Shown here piece by piece: positions 32,852 through 41,280 of a DNA stretch of 64,000 nt. The stretch comes from Roseiarcus sp963709185 (GTDB taxonomy: Bacteria > Pseudomonadota > Alphaproteobacteria > Rhizobiales > Beijerinckiaceae). Under the pieces are notes generated by a model. The model did not search any database, was not told the DNA's origin, and saw only the letters and a program-made list of their open reading frames with translations. Positions within the stretch are counted from its first letter, which is position 1, and each line of letters begins with the position of its first letter. A program made the translations under genes and the position numbers. The DNA is taken from positions 62,001 through 126,000 of the forward strand of contig CAVPVQ010000006.1 of the NCBI GenBank assembly GCA_963709185.1, read 5' to 3'.

Positions 32852-33610
32852 ATGGATGAGGAAATGGCGGGAGAGGTCCCGGCAAGGCTCGCGCGTCGCC
32901 CACGCAGGCGGCCGCCCAAGGCGGCGCCCCATACCGATCAGACGATCCACGCGGCGATCGCCGGCGCGATCCTGCAGGGCCGGTTGAAAGCCGGCGCCAA
33001 GCTTCCCGAGCATCGCCTCGCCGAGCTGTTCGGGGCTTCGCGCGAGCGCGTGCGCAAGGTGTTGCACCGCCTCGCCGCCGAGCGGCGGCTCGAGATCGTG
33101 CCCAACCGCGGCGCCCGCGTGCCGCAGCCGACGATCGACGAGGTGCGCCGCATCTATGAGGCGCACCGCGTGCTGGAGGCCGGGGTGATCGTGCAACTCG
33201 TCAACATCCTCGACGAGTCCATTCTGGCGATCCTCGATGCGCATCTCACCGAGGAGAGATTGGCTGCGCGGCGCGGCGATCGCGCCGAATCAGTGCGGCT
33301 GTCCGGCGCCTTTCACCTCCACCTGGTCGATGCGCTGGGCAATCCGGAATTGTCGCGCTTCCTGCGCGATCTGCTCAGCCGGTCTTCAGTGATGGTCTCG
33401 GTCTATGAGCCGGCCAGCCAGTCGATCTGCGCGGTCGACGAACACGGCGCGATCACCCAGGCGCTGCGCGCCAGGGACGCGGCGCGCGCGATCGAGCTGT
33501 CGCAGCGCCACTTCCTGCATGTCGAGCAGCGGTTGCGCATGGAGCCGCGGAGCGAGCCTGCGGCGGACCTCGAAGAGATATTCTCGGCCGCGCGAACGAC
33601 CACGCGTTGA
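32852..33610 (+). CDS. GntR-family regulator, FCD subfamily
   Basis: This 252-residue regulator has a basic leader (ARLARRPRRRPPKAAP), a winged helix-turn-helix with LPEHRLAELFGASRERVRKV near 52-71, and a C-terminal all-helical FCD ligand domain. There AFHLHLVDALGNPEL and the later histidines (DEHGAI, RHFLHV) can form the metal and ligand site. FCD proteins typically bind small carboxylates. It is divergent from the frameshifted ABC/allantoinase operon and three TGTGCACA sites lie between, so it should control both. The ATG at 32852 is chosen because earlier codons overlap two of the operators. Confidence 0.88.
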   Translation: MDEEMAGEVPARLARRPRRRPPKAAPHTDQTIHAAIAGAILQGRLKAGAKLPEHRLAELFGASRERVRKVLHRLAAERRLEIVPNRGARVPQPTIDEVRRIYEAHRVLEAGVIVQLVNILDESILAILDAHLTEERLAARRGDRAESVRLSGAFHLHLVDALGNPELSRFLRDLLSRSSVMVSVYEPASQSICAVDEHGAITQALRARDAARAIELSQRHFLHVEQRLRMEPRSEPAADLEEIFSAARTTTR

Positions 33611-33627
33611 GCGCCCGCGCGGCGCGG

Positions 33628-34836
33628 TTATTTCTTGATCAGCGGGCACTCGCTTTGAGCGAGCGGACGGAATGCCTCGTCGGCGGGGATCGTCGCGACC
33701 AGCTTGAAATAGTCCCACGGATATTTCGATTCGGCCGGCGACTTCACCTCGAACAGATAGACCGGATGAATCTTGCGGCCGTCAGCGCGGATCGCGCCCT
33801 TGCCGAACAACGGGTCGTCGGTCGGCATTTCCTTCATCTTGGCTATCACCTTGGCGCCGTCGTGCGGGTTGCCGCCGAACGCCTCAAGCGCTTTGAGATA
33901 GTGGATCACCGACGAATAGACGCCCGCTTGAACCATTGTCGGCATCGCATGGTTCTTCATGCGCTCGGCGAACCGCTTGGAGAAGGCGCGAGTCCCGTCG
34001 TTCATGTCCCAGTAGAACGCGCTGGTCAGCTCCAGGCCCTGCGCGACGTCGAGGCCGAGCGAATTGACGTCGGTGATGAACAGCAGCAGCGCCGCCAGCT
34101 TCTGTCCCCCCGCGACGATGCCAAACTCATGCGCCTGCTTGATCGAATTGGTGGTGTCGCCGCCGGCGTTGGCGAGGCCGATGATCTTGGCCTTCGAGGA
34201 TTGCGCCTGCAACAGGAAGGACGAGAAATCGGGCGTGTTGAGCGGCACGTTGACGCTGCCGACCACCTTGCCGCCGTTCGCCTCGACCACCGCCGAAGTG
34301 TCGCGCTGCAGCGCATGGCCGAACGCGTAGTCGGCGGTGAGGAAATACCAGCTGTCGCCGCCGGCCTTGACCACCGCCTTGCCGGTGCCGTTGGCGAGCG
34401 CATAGGTGTCGTAGGTCCAGTGGATCGTATTCGGGGTGCAGGCCTTGCCGGTGAGGTCCGACGACGCGGCGCCGGAATTGAGATATGCGCCGTTCTTTTC
34501 CCTGGCGACCGCGGCGACCGCCAGGCCGACCCCGGAATTGGGCACGTCGACGATCACGTCCACCTTGTCTTCGTCGAACCATTTGCGCGCGATGCCAGCG
34601 CCAATATCCGGCTTGTTCTGGTGGTCGCCGGACACGACGTCGACGGTCCAGCCCTTCTTCGTCAGGCCACTGTCCTCGACCGCCATTTGCGCGGCGAGGG
34701 TCGAGCCGGGGCCGCCGACGTCGGCGTAGAGGCTCGACTGGTCGCTCAGGGAGCCGATCTTGACGACCTTGTCATCGGCCAGGGCGACGCTCGCCAGCAG
34801 GCTGGCGCCCAGAACGCAGGCGATCTTCAGCTTCAT
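33628..34836 (-). CDS. Branched-chain-amino-acid-type ABC binding protein, orphan
   Basis: This 402-residue type I periplasmic binding protein has a signal peptide ending near ASVALA (residues 15-20) and mature start DDKVVKIGSLSDQSSLYADVGG. The leucine/amide-binding fold includes DVIVDVPNSGVGLAVAAVA and FLTADYAFGHALQRDT. No permease or ATPase gene is adjacent, so it must share a transporter encoded elsewhere or act as a receptor. It is unrelated in detail to the livK-like gene at 58.2 kb. Its stop lies 17 bp from that of the convergent FCD regulator. Confidence 0.85.
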   Translation of the reverse strand: MKLKIACVLGASLLASVALADDKVVKIGSLSDQSSLYADVGGPGSTLAAQMAVEDSGLTKKGWTVDVVSGDHQNKPDIGAGIARKWFDEDKVDVIVDVPNSGVGLAVAAVAREKNGAYLNSGAASSDLTGKACTPNTIHWTYDTYALANGTGKAVVKAGGDSWYFLTADYAFGHALQRDTSAVVEANGGKVVGSVNVPLNTPDFSSFLLQAQSSKAKIIGLANAGGDTTNSIKQAHEFGIVAGGQKLAALLLFITDVNSLGLDVAQGLELTSAFYWDMNDGTRAFSKRFAERMKNHAMPTMVQAGVYSSVIHYLKALEAFGGNPHDGAKVIAKMKEMPTDDPLFGKGAIRADGRKIHPVYLFEVKSPAESKYPWDYFKLVATIPADEAFRPLAQSECPLIKK

Positions 34837-34985
34837 TGGACGCTCTCCCGGTGGCCTGCATCGGCCCGACGTTATGTTATTTGTGCGCCATTGTTCCCCG
34901 GTTTCGACGTCCGGGCAAGCGTCAACCGCGCCTGCGGGCTTTTGTCGCGCGGGCCCGCGCGGCCCCTCGTCCGCCCGGCGGGAGT

Positions 34986-35450
34986 ATGTCGATCCGGCTC
35001 TGGGACGCAGCGAAACCGGCCGGCTCGCACCGCGCGCGCTGTCGCGTGGCGTTCGCCAATCCTCTCGACTATGGTTCGCGACCGGAAATCGATCCCATCG
35101 GGAGCGGCGAAATCTTGCCAACCAATGCGCGAGCGTCAATTCGTCCCAAACTCCGGCTCACGCGACTGGCGACGACGGCGATCGTCGCGGCGGAGGTGCT
35201 TTTCTGGCTCTACACGATCTACGCGATCAAGCAGCACACCGATCTCAACGGGAGCGGCCTGGAAGTCATCGCGATGATCCCGATGACCGCGATCGCGCTG
35301 TTCCTGGTGCTTCCCGCGCTCGTTCTGTCGTTCGTCAGACGGGCGATGTGGTTCGCCCTTGGCCTGGCGATCGCGGCGGGCGCGGCGGATGTCGTTGTAT
35401 GGGGTCGAACCGCCCGGGAGATCGCACGGGCGTCAGGCGCCAGCCCGTAA
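34986..35450 (+). CDS. Small three-helix membrane protein, unknown
   Basis: This is a predicted 154-residue protein I do not recognise. The first 60 residues are polar. Then come three hydrophobic helices: TTAIVAAEVLFWLYTIYAI, VIAMIPMTAIALFLVLPALV and MWFALGLAIAAGAADVVVW. The ATG at 34986 is the first in frame but its ribosome site is too close, so a downstream start is possible. It is divergent from the orphan binding protein. Confidence 0.5.
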   Translation: MSIRLWDAAKPAGSHRARCRVAFANPLDYGSRPEIDPIGSGEILPTNARASIRPKLRLTRLATTAIVAAEVLFWLYTIYAIKQHTDLNGSGLEVIAMIPMTAIALFLVLPALVLSFVRRAMWFALGLAIAAGAADVVVWGRTAREIARASGASP

Positions 35451-35550
35451 CCGCGATCGCCGGCGTGTACAAATTTCCGCGATCGTCCCAACTAACGCCG
35501 TTCTTCCGCGTAATATTTTTCGTTGCTCGAAGTGGCGGAGGAGAAGAAAG

Positions 35551-35778
35551 ATGACCAGTCACGTGTTGAAATTCGGCGCCGTTCTCGCGTTGCTCCTGGC
35601 GTCGGGAAGCGCTTTCGCGGATGATCCCACCGGGGTGCTTCTACAGGAAAGAGGGCTCGCCCCGAAATATGTCGGACCGTTGCCGGCGTTTCTTGACCAC
35701 GGACCCTGTCCGCAAGGAATGCAGTCCGTGGCGTTCCCCAACGCGCAGCAATATCGGTGCATCCGCGACCAGCCGTAG
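35551..35778 (+). CDS. Small secreted protein, unknown
   Basis: This 75-residue protein has a clear signal peptide (FGAVLALLLASGSAFA), giving a mature chain of about 50 residues starting DDPTGVLLQERGL. Two cysteines (GPCPQG, YRCIRD) could form a disulfide in the periplasm. A strong GGAGGAGAAG ribosome site precedes the ATG by a few bases. No family is recognised. Confidence 0.65.
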   Translation: MTSHVLKFGAVLALLLASGSAFADDPTGVLLQERGLAPKYVGPLPAFLDHGPCPQGMQSVAFPNAQQYRCIRDQP

Positions 35779-35996
35779 ACCGCCGGTCAGCGGCTCCGGG
35801 TGACCGGCGGCGGCGACGATCGCTCGCCGTCGCCGCCTCAAACCATTGCTCGACAGAGCCGGAACGCGCGCCTGACCAGGCCGCGCAACGCCGGCGGCTG
35901 TTCAGCCCGAGTTCATTTTCTGGGCCTCATAAGCAAGGCATGCGCTCGACGAATGCGCGATTTCGGCGCTCGGCCGAACCAGAAAAGGATGCTCAA

Positions 35997-36389
35997 ATGT
36001 TCAGAGAAACGCTGGTGGCCGGTATCCTGGCCCTGAGTATGACATGCACGTCGGTCATGGCCCAGACCGAAGCGCCGCCGCCCGGCGCGCCCGCCCCGGG
36101 CGAGACGATGATGCCGCCCCCAGGCGCCGAAGGCGCGCCGGTCGTCAAGCCGATGCGGCAACACAGGGGCGGCCGGGCGATCATCATGAGCTGCCGAAGC
36201 CGGGCGATGGCGGAGGGCCTTAGCGGCGGCGCGCGCCGGCACGCGGTGCTGGCCTGCGTGCGCGCCAAGCGGCCGGCGCTGGCCTCGCGGATGGTCTGCC
36301 GCCACAAGGGGCACCGGCTGGGGATCGCCTGGCGCACCGGGCAGATGCACGCCTTCGTGCGCAAATGCCTTGGCCGTCGCAGCGTTTGA
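35997..36389 (+). CDS. Secreted basic Cys-containing protein, unknown
   Basis: This 130-residue protein has a signal peptide ending near SVMA-QTEA, then a Pro/Gly/Met-rich segment (PPPGAPAPGETMMPPPG). A strongly basic C-terminal half follows with four cysteines (MSCRS, LACVRA, MVCRHK, RKCLG). AAGGA sits eight bases before the ATG at 35997. The basic cysteine-bearing domain might bind anionic surface polymers, but nothing in the sequence proves it. Confidence 0.6.
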   Translation: MFRETLVAGILALSMTCTSVMAQTEAPPPGAPAPGETMMPPPGAEGAPVVKPMRQHRGGRAIIMSCRSRAMAEGLSGGARRHAVLACVRAKRPALASRMVCRHKGHRLGIAWRTGQMHAFVRKCLGRRSV

Positions 36390-36566
36390 CCGGCTTTGAA
36401 CAAGGCGCCGCTGCTCAGGCAGCGGCGACAAACGACGAGGTCGCAGGCGAGGCGCCAGACCGGAGCGCCCCTGCGACCATCGACGCGCCGACCACCCGGC
36501 GCCGGGAGCCGCGCGCCGCGAACGACCGGCCGCGCCGGATCATCATTCAGCCTGAGCGTGTCGGAG

Positions 36567-36640
36567 TGGAGCGGGCGAAGGGAATCGAACCCTCGTATGA
36601 AGCTTGGGAAGCTTCCGTTCTACCATTGAACTACGCCCGC
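36567..36640 (-). tRNA. tRNA-Gly (CCC)
   Basis: The minus strand begins GCGGGCGTAGTTCAATGG and ends CCTTCGCCCGCTCCA. The anticodon stem GAAGC/GCTTC closes the loop TTCCCAA, giving anticodon CCC. The acceptor GCGGGCG pairs with CGCCCGC. It is 74 nt with encoded CCA. Confidence 0.95.
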
Positions 36641-36902
36641 ATCGCAAAGACTTGAGAGCGCCGCCGGCCCTCAAAGTCTCTTTTCAGTCTCTTGCCCCGT
36701 CAAAGTCCGCAGTGACGCGGACCATATGAGAGGACCGCGCGCGGTTCAAGCCCGTTTGGCCAGCGGGCTCGCCGGGAGATCGAACAACAGCACGACGCTC
36801 CGCATCGCGGCACGACAGTTGCAAGAGATTTTTGCCAACTGGCGGAACTGACGAAGGCGTGGCGAGTTTTTGGGCATCTTCAACAAGACGGGGGAGAATG
36901 CG

Positions 36903-37121
36903 ATGCGGGCAATGGCTGGGTTTCGACACACCGGATCGCCCATTCCCCATCAGCTCGCCTGCCTGGAAATGGCGCTGCAAGACGCGCGGTCCAGGTTACA
37001 GAGCGCGGTAATCCAGGAGGTCCACGAGGACGACCGCGCGATGCTTCGGACGGAAGTCGGCCGAATCCTCGGCGAGATCGAGAAGCTGAAGACCGCCGAC
37101 CGATACCGGCTCAGCGATTAG
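36903..37121 (+). CDS. Small hypothetical protein
   Basis: This is a 72-residue soluble protein from the ATG at 36903, with GGGGGAG seven bases upstream. It is mostly helical with an acidic/basic heptad-like stretch (LEMALQDARSRLQ, EVHEDDRAMLRTEVGRILGEIEKLK) that could form a coiled coil. No family is recognised. The strong ribosome site is the main reason to call it. Confidence 0.55.
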   Translation: MRAMAGFRHTGSPIPHQLACLEMALQDARSRLQSAVIQEVHEDDRAMLRTEVGRILGEIEKLKTADRYRLSD

Positions 37122-37381
37122 GCGCGCTTCGCCAACGAAGTGCCCGGCAGGTCGAACAGCGACGCGGCGCGGCGCGATCCGCAGCGCGGGCATTTCAGGC
37201 GGCTGTCCGGCATCAGCACGGGGAACGACGCGCCCCGCGTTCATCGCCCGGTCGCGATCTGGGGACAACGCATTGTGCTGCTCGGCTGGAAATGGTGGCG
37301 TTCGCAAACGAACGCCAATAGCCTCGACGCGTCGTTTTGGCTTAGATCCCTCTCGCCCCGCTCCCGTACCGAAGCCTCACG

Positions 37382-37564
37382 ATGTCAGTGCCGCACAAGC
37401 CGCCCGAGGATGACAGCAATCGCGCGAACATCGCGGCGATCGTCATTGTCGTCCTGCTCCTCGCATTCGGCGTCTGGCTGTTCAACAAGCTGACGGCCGC
37501 CAATGACGCCCTCAACTGCGTCGCTTCGGGGCGAAGGAACTGCGCGGAGCTGTCGAACCCGTAA
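37382..37564 (+). CDS. Small single-helix membrane protein
   Basis: This 60-residue protein has a polar N-terminus (PHKPPEDDSNR), one membrane helix (IAAIVIVVLLLAFGVWLF) and a short tail with a cysteine pair (NCVASGRRNC). It resembles the small one-helix proteins common in Rhizobiales genomes. The role is unknown, and it could be a membrane-anchored subunit or stress peptide. Confidence 0.55.
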   Translation: MSVPHKPPEDDSNRANIAAIVIVVLLLAFGVWLFNKLTAANDALNCVASGRRNCAELSNP

Positions 37565-37735
37565 AGGCGCACCGCCAGCCAGCCTTCGTCGAGCACGATC
37601 CGCCACAGAAAAGTCCATTTCCAGCGCGCATTGTGGGTGTGCATCTCGCGTGAAATCCGCGCGATTGCTGACGACAATGCTGACGCGTATTCGGTTCATG
37701 TTCCACCCATGGTTTGACCGCCCCGGAGGAATTCA

Positions 37736-38149
37736 ATGCTGTCACGTCAATGGATAGGCCGGTTGTCGGCCGTTCTCGCCAGCGCGGCGATGGTGACCGT
37801 CTCGATCGACCCCGCGCCGGCTTTCACGCTCGCCGCGCCCACGCTCAAGCAATCGGTCGCCGCCGCGCAGATCGACAAGGTGTGGTGGCGCCGCTGGGGC
37901 TGCGGATGGGGCTGCGGCTGGGGTCCGTTCGCCATCGTCGGCGCCGCCGGCGCGCTGGCCACCGGCATTGTCGCCGCCCCGTTCGTCGGCGTCGGCCGCG
38001 CCGTGGGCGGCCCGCCCTACTACGGACCGGGCTATTACGGCTACGCGCCGGCCTACTATGGAGGACCAGGCTACTACGCGGGCGGCTATGGCCCGTGCTG
38101 GCGCCGCGTCTGGGGTCCGGCCGGATGGCAATGGGCGCGCGCCTGCTGA
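37736..38149 (+). CDS. Secreted Gly/Tyr/Trp-rich protein
   Basis: This 137-residue protein has a signal peptide ending near PAPAF. After a short linker come WWRRWGCGWGCGWG, a Gly/Ala-rich hydrophobic stretch, and Tyr/Gly/Pro repeats (PPYYGPGYYGYAPAYYGGPG) before a WRRVWGPAGWQW end. The composition suggests a periplasmic or outer-surface structural protein. GGAGG lies seven bases before the ATG. Similar low-complexity secreted proteins occur across Rhizobiales without a known function. Confidence 0.65.
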   Translation: MLSRQWIGRLSAVLASAAMVTVSIDPAPAFTLAAPTLKQSVAAAQIDKVWWRRWGCGWGCGWGPFAIVGAAGALATGIVAAPFVGVGRAVGGPPYYGPGYYGYAPAYYGGPGYYAGGYGPCWRRVWGPAGWQWARAC

Positions 38150-38159
38150 CGAGGCGCCT

Positions 38160-39411
38160 TCAAGACGCGTCGAAGTCGCGAAAGTGCTTGGATAGTTTCA
38201 GGCTCTGTCCTTGGTAGTTCGAGACTGCCGTCGCGCCATAGAGTTCGTCGGCCTTGTCGCGCAGTTGCTCAAATATCAGCCGGCCGACGGGCTGACCGTC
38301 TTCCAGAAGAAACGGCACGTCCCGGCTGCGCACCTCAAGCACCGCTTGCGCACTGGGGCGGCCACTCGGTCCCTGGCCGAAGCCCGGATCGAAGAAACCT
38401 GCATAGTGCACGCGAAACTCCCCAATGGCAGGATCAATCGGGGCCATTTCCGCGGCGAGGTCGGCAGGGATTTGCATTTTCTCACGGGATGCGAGGATGT
38501 AAAATTCATCCGGGTCGAGGATAAGGCGTCCATCCGCGCGCGCGCGAATTGGCTCCCAGAATTCCCCGGAGGGATAGAAATTGGGGCGATCGACGTCGAT
38601 AATATCGCCGTTCTTCTGCGCGCGGTATCCAACAATCTGGCCAGCGGTGCCCCGCAGAGCCACGCGGACGATCAGGCCTTCGCGCACAGCGAGATCGCCG
38701 TCGACCAGCGGCGTGGCGGCGTGGCGCTCCTTGATTTCATCATCCTTCAACGCAAAGTCGAGCGAGTCCTTGTGTTTCGAATTGCGGCTGCGAAACCGGA
38801 TCTGGTTGAGGCGCGAGCCTTCGCGCACGCGCACGCTGAAACTGCGCGGCGAAATTTCAACGTAGAGTGGGCCATGATAGCCCAAGCGGCACATCGTCGA
38901 ACGCCTCGCTGCGATCGACAATCAGACGCGTGAAGATATCGAGCCGGCCGGTGGAGCTCTTCGGATTGGCCGCGCCTGAAAGACTGGGCAGCAGTTCCAG
39001 CCGTTCGATCAGCGGCGCGATATAGACGATGCCCTTTTCGAGCACCGCGCCCTCGCCCGTCAGCGACATGCGTTCCGGATTGAGACTGTCGAGATGCTCC
39101 TTCACCGTGCGGTTGACGCCCGGCAGAAAACTGGCGCGCACGCGATAGGCTTCCTTGCCGAGTCGCAGATCGAGGCTGGCCGGCTGATATTGCGATTCGT
39201 CGATCGCCTTGTAGGCCTGAATCAGGCGACGGCGCGCCATCGCGCGAATTTCCTGGCGCGCGAACAGTCCGAAGCGATCGGTGAAATAGCTGTCGTCGCG
39301 CACCGCCGCGTCATTGAACAGATCGGGGGACGCTTCGCGTCGGGGCGCCGTCATGGGTGGCTCGAAACCTGCGGGGTTGGCCGGTGCGACCTTGTTACCG
39401 CCTCGCGCCAT
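38160..39411 (-). pseudogene. 2'-deoxycytidine 5'-triphosphate deaminase, one frameshift
   Basis: Two overlapping frames make one protein. The upstream part holds ESQYQPASLDLRLGKEAYRV and NPKSSTGRLDIFTR. The downstream part resumes at LGYHGPLYVEISPRSFSVRV and ends LSKHFRDFDAS. The break is in a three-base G run (38881-38883, C on the plus strand): removing one base restores VPLGYHGPLYVEIS. Length (about 410 residues) and the duplicated dUTPase-like fold match the alphaproteobacterial Dcd-like family that deaminates dCTP to dUTP. The start is uncertain (ATG at 39411 or 39354). A homopolymer position makes a sequencing error plausible. Confidence 0.75.
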
Positions 39412-39447
39412 TGACGCCAAGCCGCGCGCCGGTCTAAATGGTGCCTC

Positions 39448-39508
39448 TACGTGGTCATTTGAGCCGATCGGCTTGCCGCCACGCTAAACAAGGGGCTAAA
39501 AGATCGGG
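39448..39508 (+). promoter_or_regulatory. SAM-II riboswitch upstream of metZ
   Basis: The element has the compact SAM-II form. A P1 stem CGTGG / CCACG lies at 39450-39454 and 39479-39483, with conserved TCATTTGAGCC in the first loop and GGCTTGCCGCCACG at its 3' side. Then comes TAAACAAGGGGCTAAAAGA, and a pseudoknot pairs CCGATC (39464-39469) with GATCGG (39502-39507). SAM-II elements in alphaproteobacteria precede metA, metX and metZ and shut off translation when S-adenosylmethionine is plentiful. The metZ start is about 60 bases further on. Confidence 0.9.
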
Positions 39509-39569
39509 GCTTTCAGCAAATCGCCCTGGTCCGACGCTCCGCGACGCGCCGCCGCGCGAGGAGAGCTTG

Positions 39570-40796
39570 ATGACCACGTCCAAGACCCGCGACCCCCGGA
39601 CCCTGCGCGCCGCGACGCAGCTCGTGCACGGCGGCTCGCTGCGCTCCAGCTTCGGCGAAATGTCGGAAGCGCTGTTCCTCACCCAGGGCTATCTCTACGA
39701 CACGATGGAGCAGGCCGAGGCGCGCTTCAAAGGCGACGAGCCCGGCTTCATCTACTCGCGTTTCGCCAATCCGACGGTTGCGATGTTCGAACGCCGCATG
39801 GCGCTGCTCGAAGGCGCCGAGGCGGCGCGCGCCACCGCCAGCGGCATGGCGGCGGTCGCCGCCGCGCTGATGGGCCAGCTCAAGGCGGGCGACCACATCG
39901 TCGCCGCCAGGGCGCTGTTCGGTTCGTGTCTCTATGTCGTCGAGGATTTGCTGCCGCGCTTCGGCGTCGCCTCGACGCTTGTCGAGGGCTCGGACCTCGC
40001 GCAATGGCGCGCGGCGATGCGCCCCAACACCAAAACGGCCTTTCTCGAAAGCCCGACCAACCCGACGCTCGAGGTCATCGACATCGCCGAGGTCGCGAAG
40101 ATCGTGCATGAACATGGCGCGACGCTGGTCGTCGACAACGTGTTCGCGACCCCGCTGCTGCAGCGCCCGCTGCAGCTCGGCGCCGATTGCGTGGTCTATT
40201 CCGCGACCAAGCATATCGACGGTCAGGGCCGGGTTCTCGGCGGCGTGATCCTCGCCTCCGAGGCGTTCATCAAGGAGCACATCCACAATTATCTGCGCCA
40301 GACCGGGCCGGCGCTGTCGCCGTTCAACGCCTGGGTGATGCTGAAATCGCTGGAGACCCTGCCGGTGCGCGTCGCCGCGCAAATGCGCTCGGCCGAACGG
40401 ATCGCCGACTACCTCGCCGGCCATCCTGGCGTGGCGCGGGTGCTCTACCCCGGCCGCGACGATCATCCCCAGGCCGCGCTGGCCAAACGGCAGATGCTCG
40501 GCGGCGGCACGCTCGTCACCTTCGACGTGAAGGGCGGCAAGGCGGGCGCGTTCGGGATGGCCAACGCGCTCTCGATCATCAGCATTTCCAACAATCTCGG
40601 CGACGCCAAGAGCCTGCTGACCCATCCCGCGACGACGACCCACCAGCGCCTGAAACCGGAGCAGCGCGCCCATCTTGGCATCGGCGAGGGGATGGTGCGG
40701 CTCTCGGTCGGCCTCGAAGACGTCGACGATCTGATCGAGGATCTCGAACAGGCGCTCGACGCGCCCGGCGCAAACGCGCGCCGCGCTGCGGAGTGA
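39570..40796 (+). CDS. metZ: O-succinylhomoserine sulfhydrylase
   Basis: This 408-residue PLP enzyme of the Cys/Met metabolism family makes homocysteine directly from O-succinylhomoserine and sulfide. It begins at the ATG at 39570 after GAGGAGAG. The sequence shows RAATQLVHGG, EGAEAARATASGMAAVAAAL, the cofactor lysine in VYSATKHIDGQGRVLGG and the C-terminal IRLS-type VRLSVGLEDVDDLIEDL. The riboswitch upstream, itself SAM-responsive, supports a methionine-pathway role over cystathionine-beta-lyase. It ends shortly before convergent moaE. Confidence 0.92.
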   Translation: MTTSKTRDPRTLRAATQLVHGGSLRSSFGEMSEALFLTQGYLYDTMEQAEARFKGDEPGFIYSRFANPTVAMFERRMALLEGAEAARATASGMAAVAAALMGQLKAGDHIVAARALFGSCLYVVEDLLPRFGVASTLVEGSDLAQWRAAMRPNTKTAFLESPTNPTLEVIDIAEVAKIVHEHGATLVVDNVFATPLLQRPLQLGADCVVYSATKHIDGQGRVLGGVILASEAFIKEHIHNYLRQTGPALSPFNAWVMLKSLETLPVRVAAQMRSAERIADYLAGHPGVARVLYPGRDDHPQAALAKRQMLGGGTLVTFDVKGGKAGAFGMANALSIISISNNLGDAKSLLTHPATTTHQRLKPEQRAHLGIGEGMVRLSVGLEDVDDLIEDLEQALDAPGANARRAAE

Positions 40797-40808
40797 GGAC
40801 CGCGCCGG

Positions 40809-41270
40809 TCAGTCGGCGACGCGCCAGCGCGCCGCCGCCTCCGCGTCGGCCGGCTTGGCCTCGATCCACTCTTCGACGACGCCGTCGCGGCGATGCGCCC
40901 GCTTCCAGAACGGCGCGCGCGTCTTGAGATAGTCCATCAGAAAGTCGGCCGCCGCGAAGGCCGCGCCGCGATGCGCCGAGGCGGTGACGACGAGCACGAT
41001 CGGCGCCCCCGGCGCAAGCGTCCCGAAGCGGTGGATGATCGTCACGCCAAGCAGTGGCCAGCGCGCCTCGGCCTCATGCGCGACGCGCGCAATTTCCTGC
41101 TCGGCCATTCCCGCGTAGTGTTCGATTTCCAAGAGCGCAAGGCGGCCGCCCTCGTCGCGGCACAATCCGACGAAGGTGACGAGCGCGCCGACGTCGGCGC
41201 GCCCGCGGGTCAGCGCCGCGGCCTCGGCGGCGGCGTCGAACTCTTCGGCCTGCACGCGGATCGTCGCCAT
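40809..41270 (-). CDS. moaE: Molybdopterin synthase catalytic subunit
   Basis: This 153-residue MoaE, with the MoaD thiocarboxylate, converts cyclic pyranopterin monophosphate to molybdopterin. It shows GALVTFVGLCRDEG, LEIEHYAGMAEQEI, IIHRFGTLAPG, the SAHRGAAFAAADFLMDYLK block and the catalytic lysine region APFWKRA. It is adjacent to moaD, its obligate partner, with a 10-bp gap. Confidence 0.95.
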   Translation of the reverse strand: MATIRVQAEEFDAAAEAAALTRGRADVGALVTFVGLCRDEGGRLALLEIEHYAGMAEQEIARVAHEAEARWPLLGVTIIHRFGTLAPGAPIVLVVTASAHRGAAFAAADFLMDYLKTRAPFWKRAHRRDGVVEEWIEAKPADAEAAARWRVAD

Positions 41271-41280
41271 GTCCTGTCCG

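Noticed and set aside
39513..40673. Open frame antisense to metZ (386 codons)
   Set aside because: metZ is certain from its cofactor lysine motif and riboswitch. The antisense frame is shadow coding.
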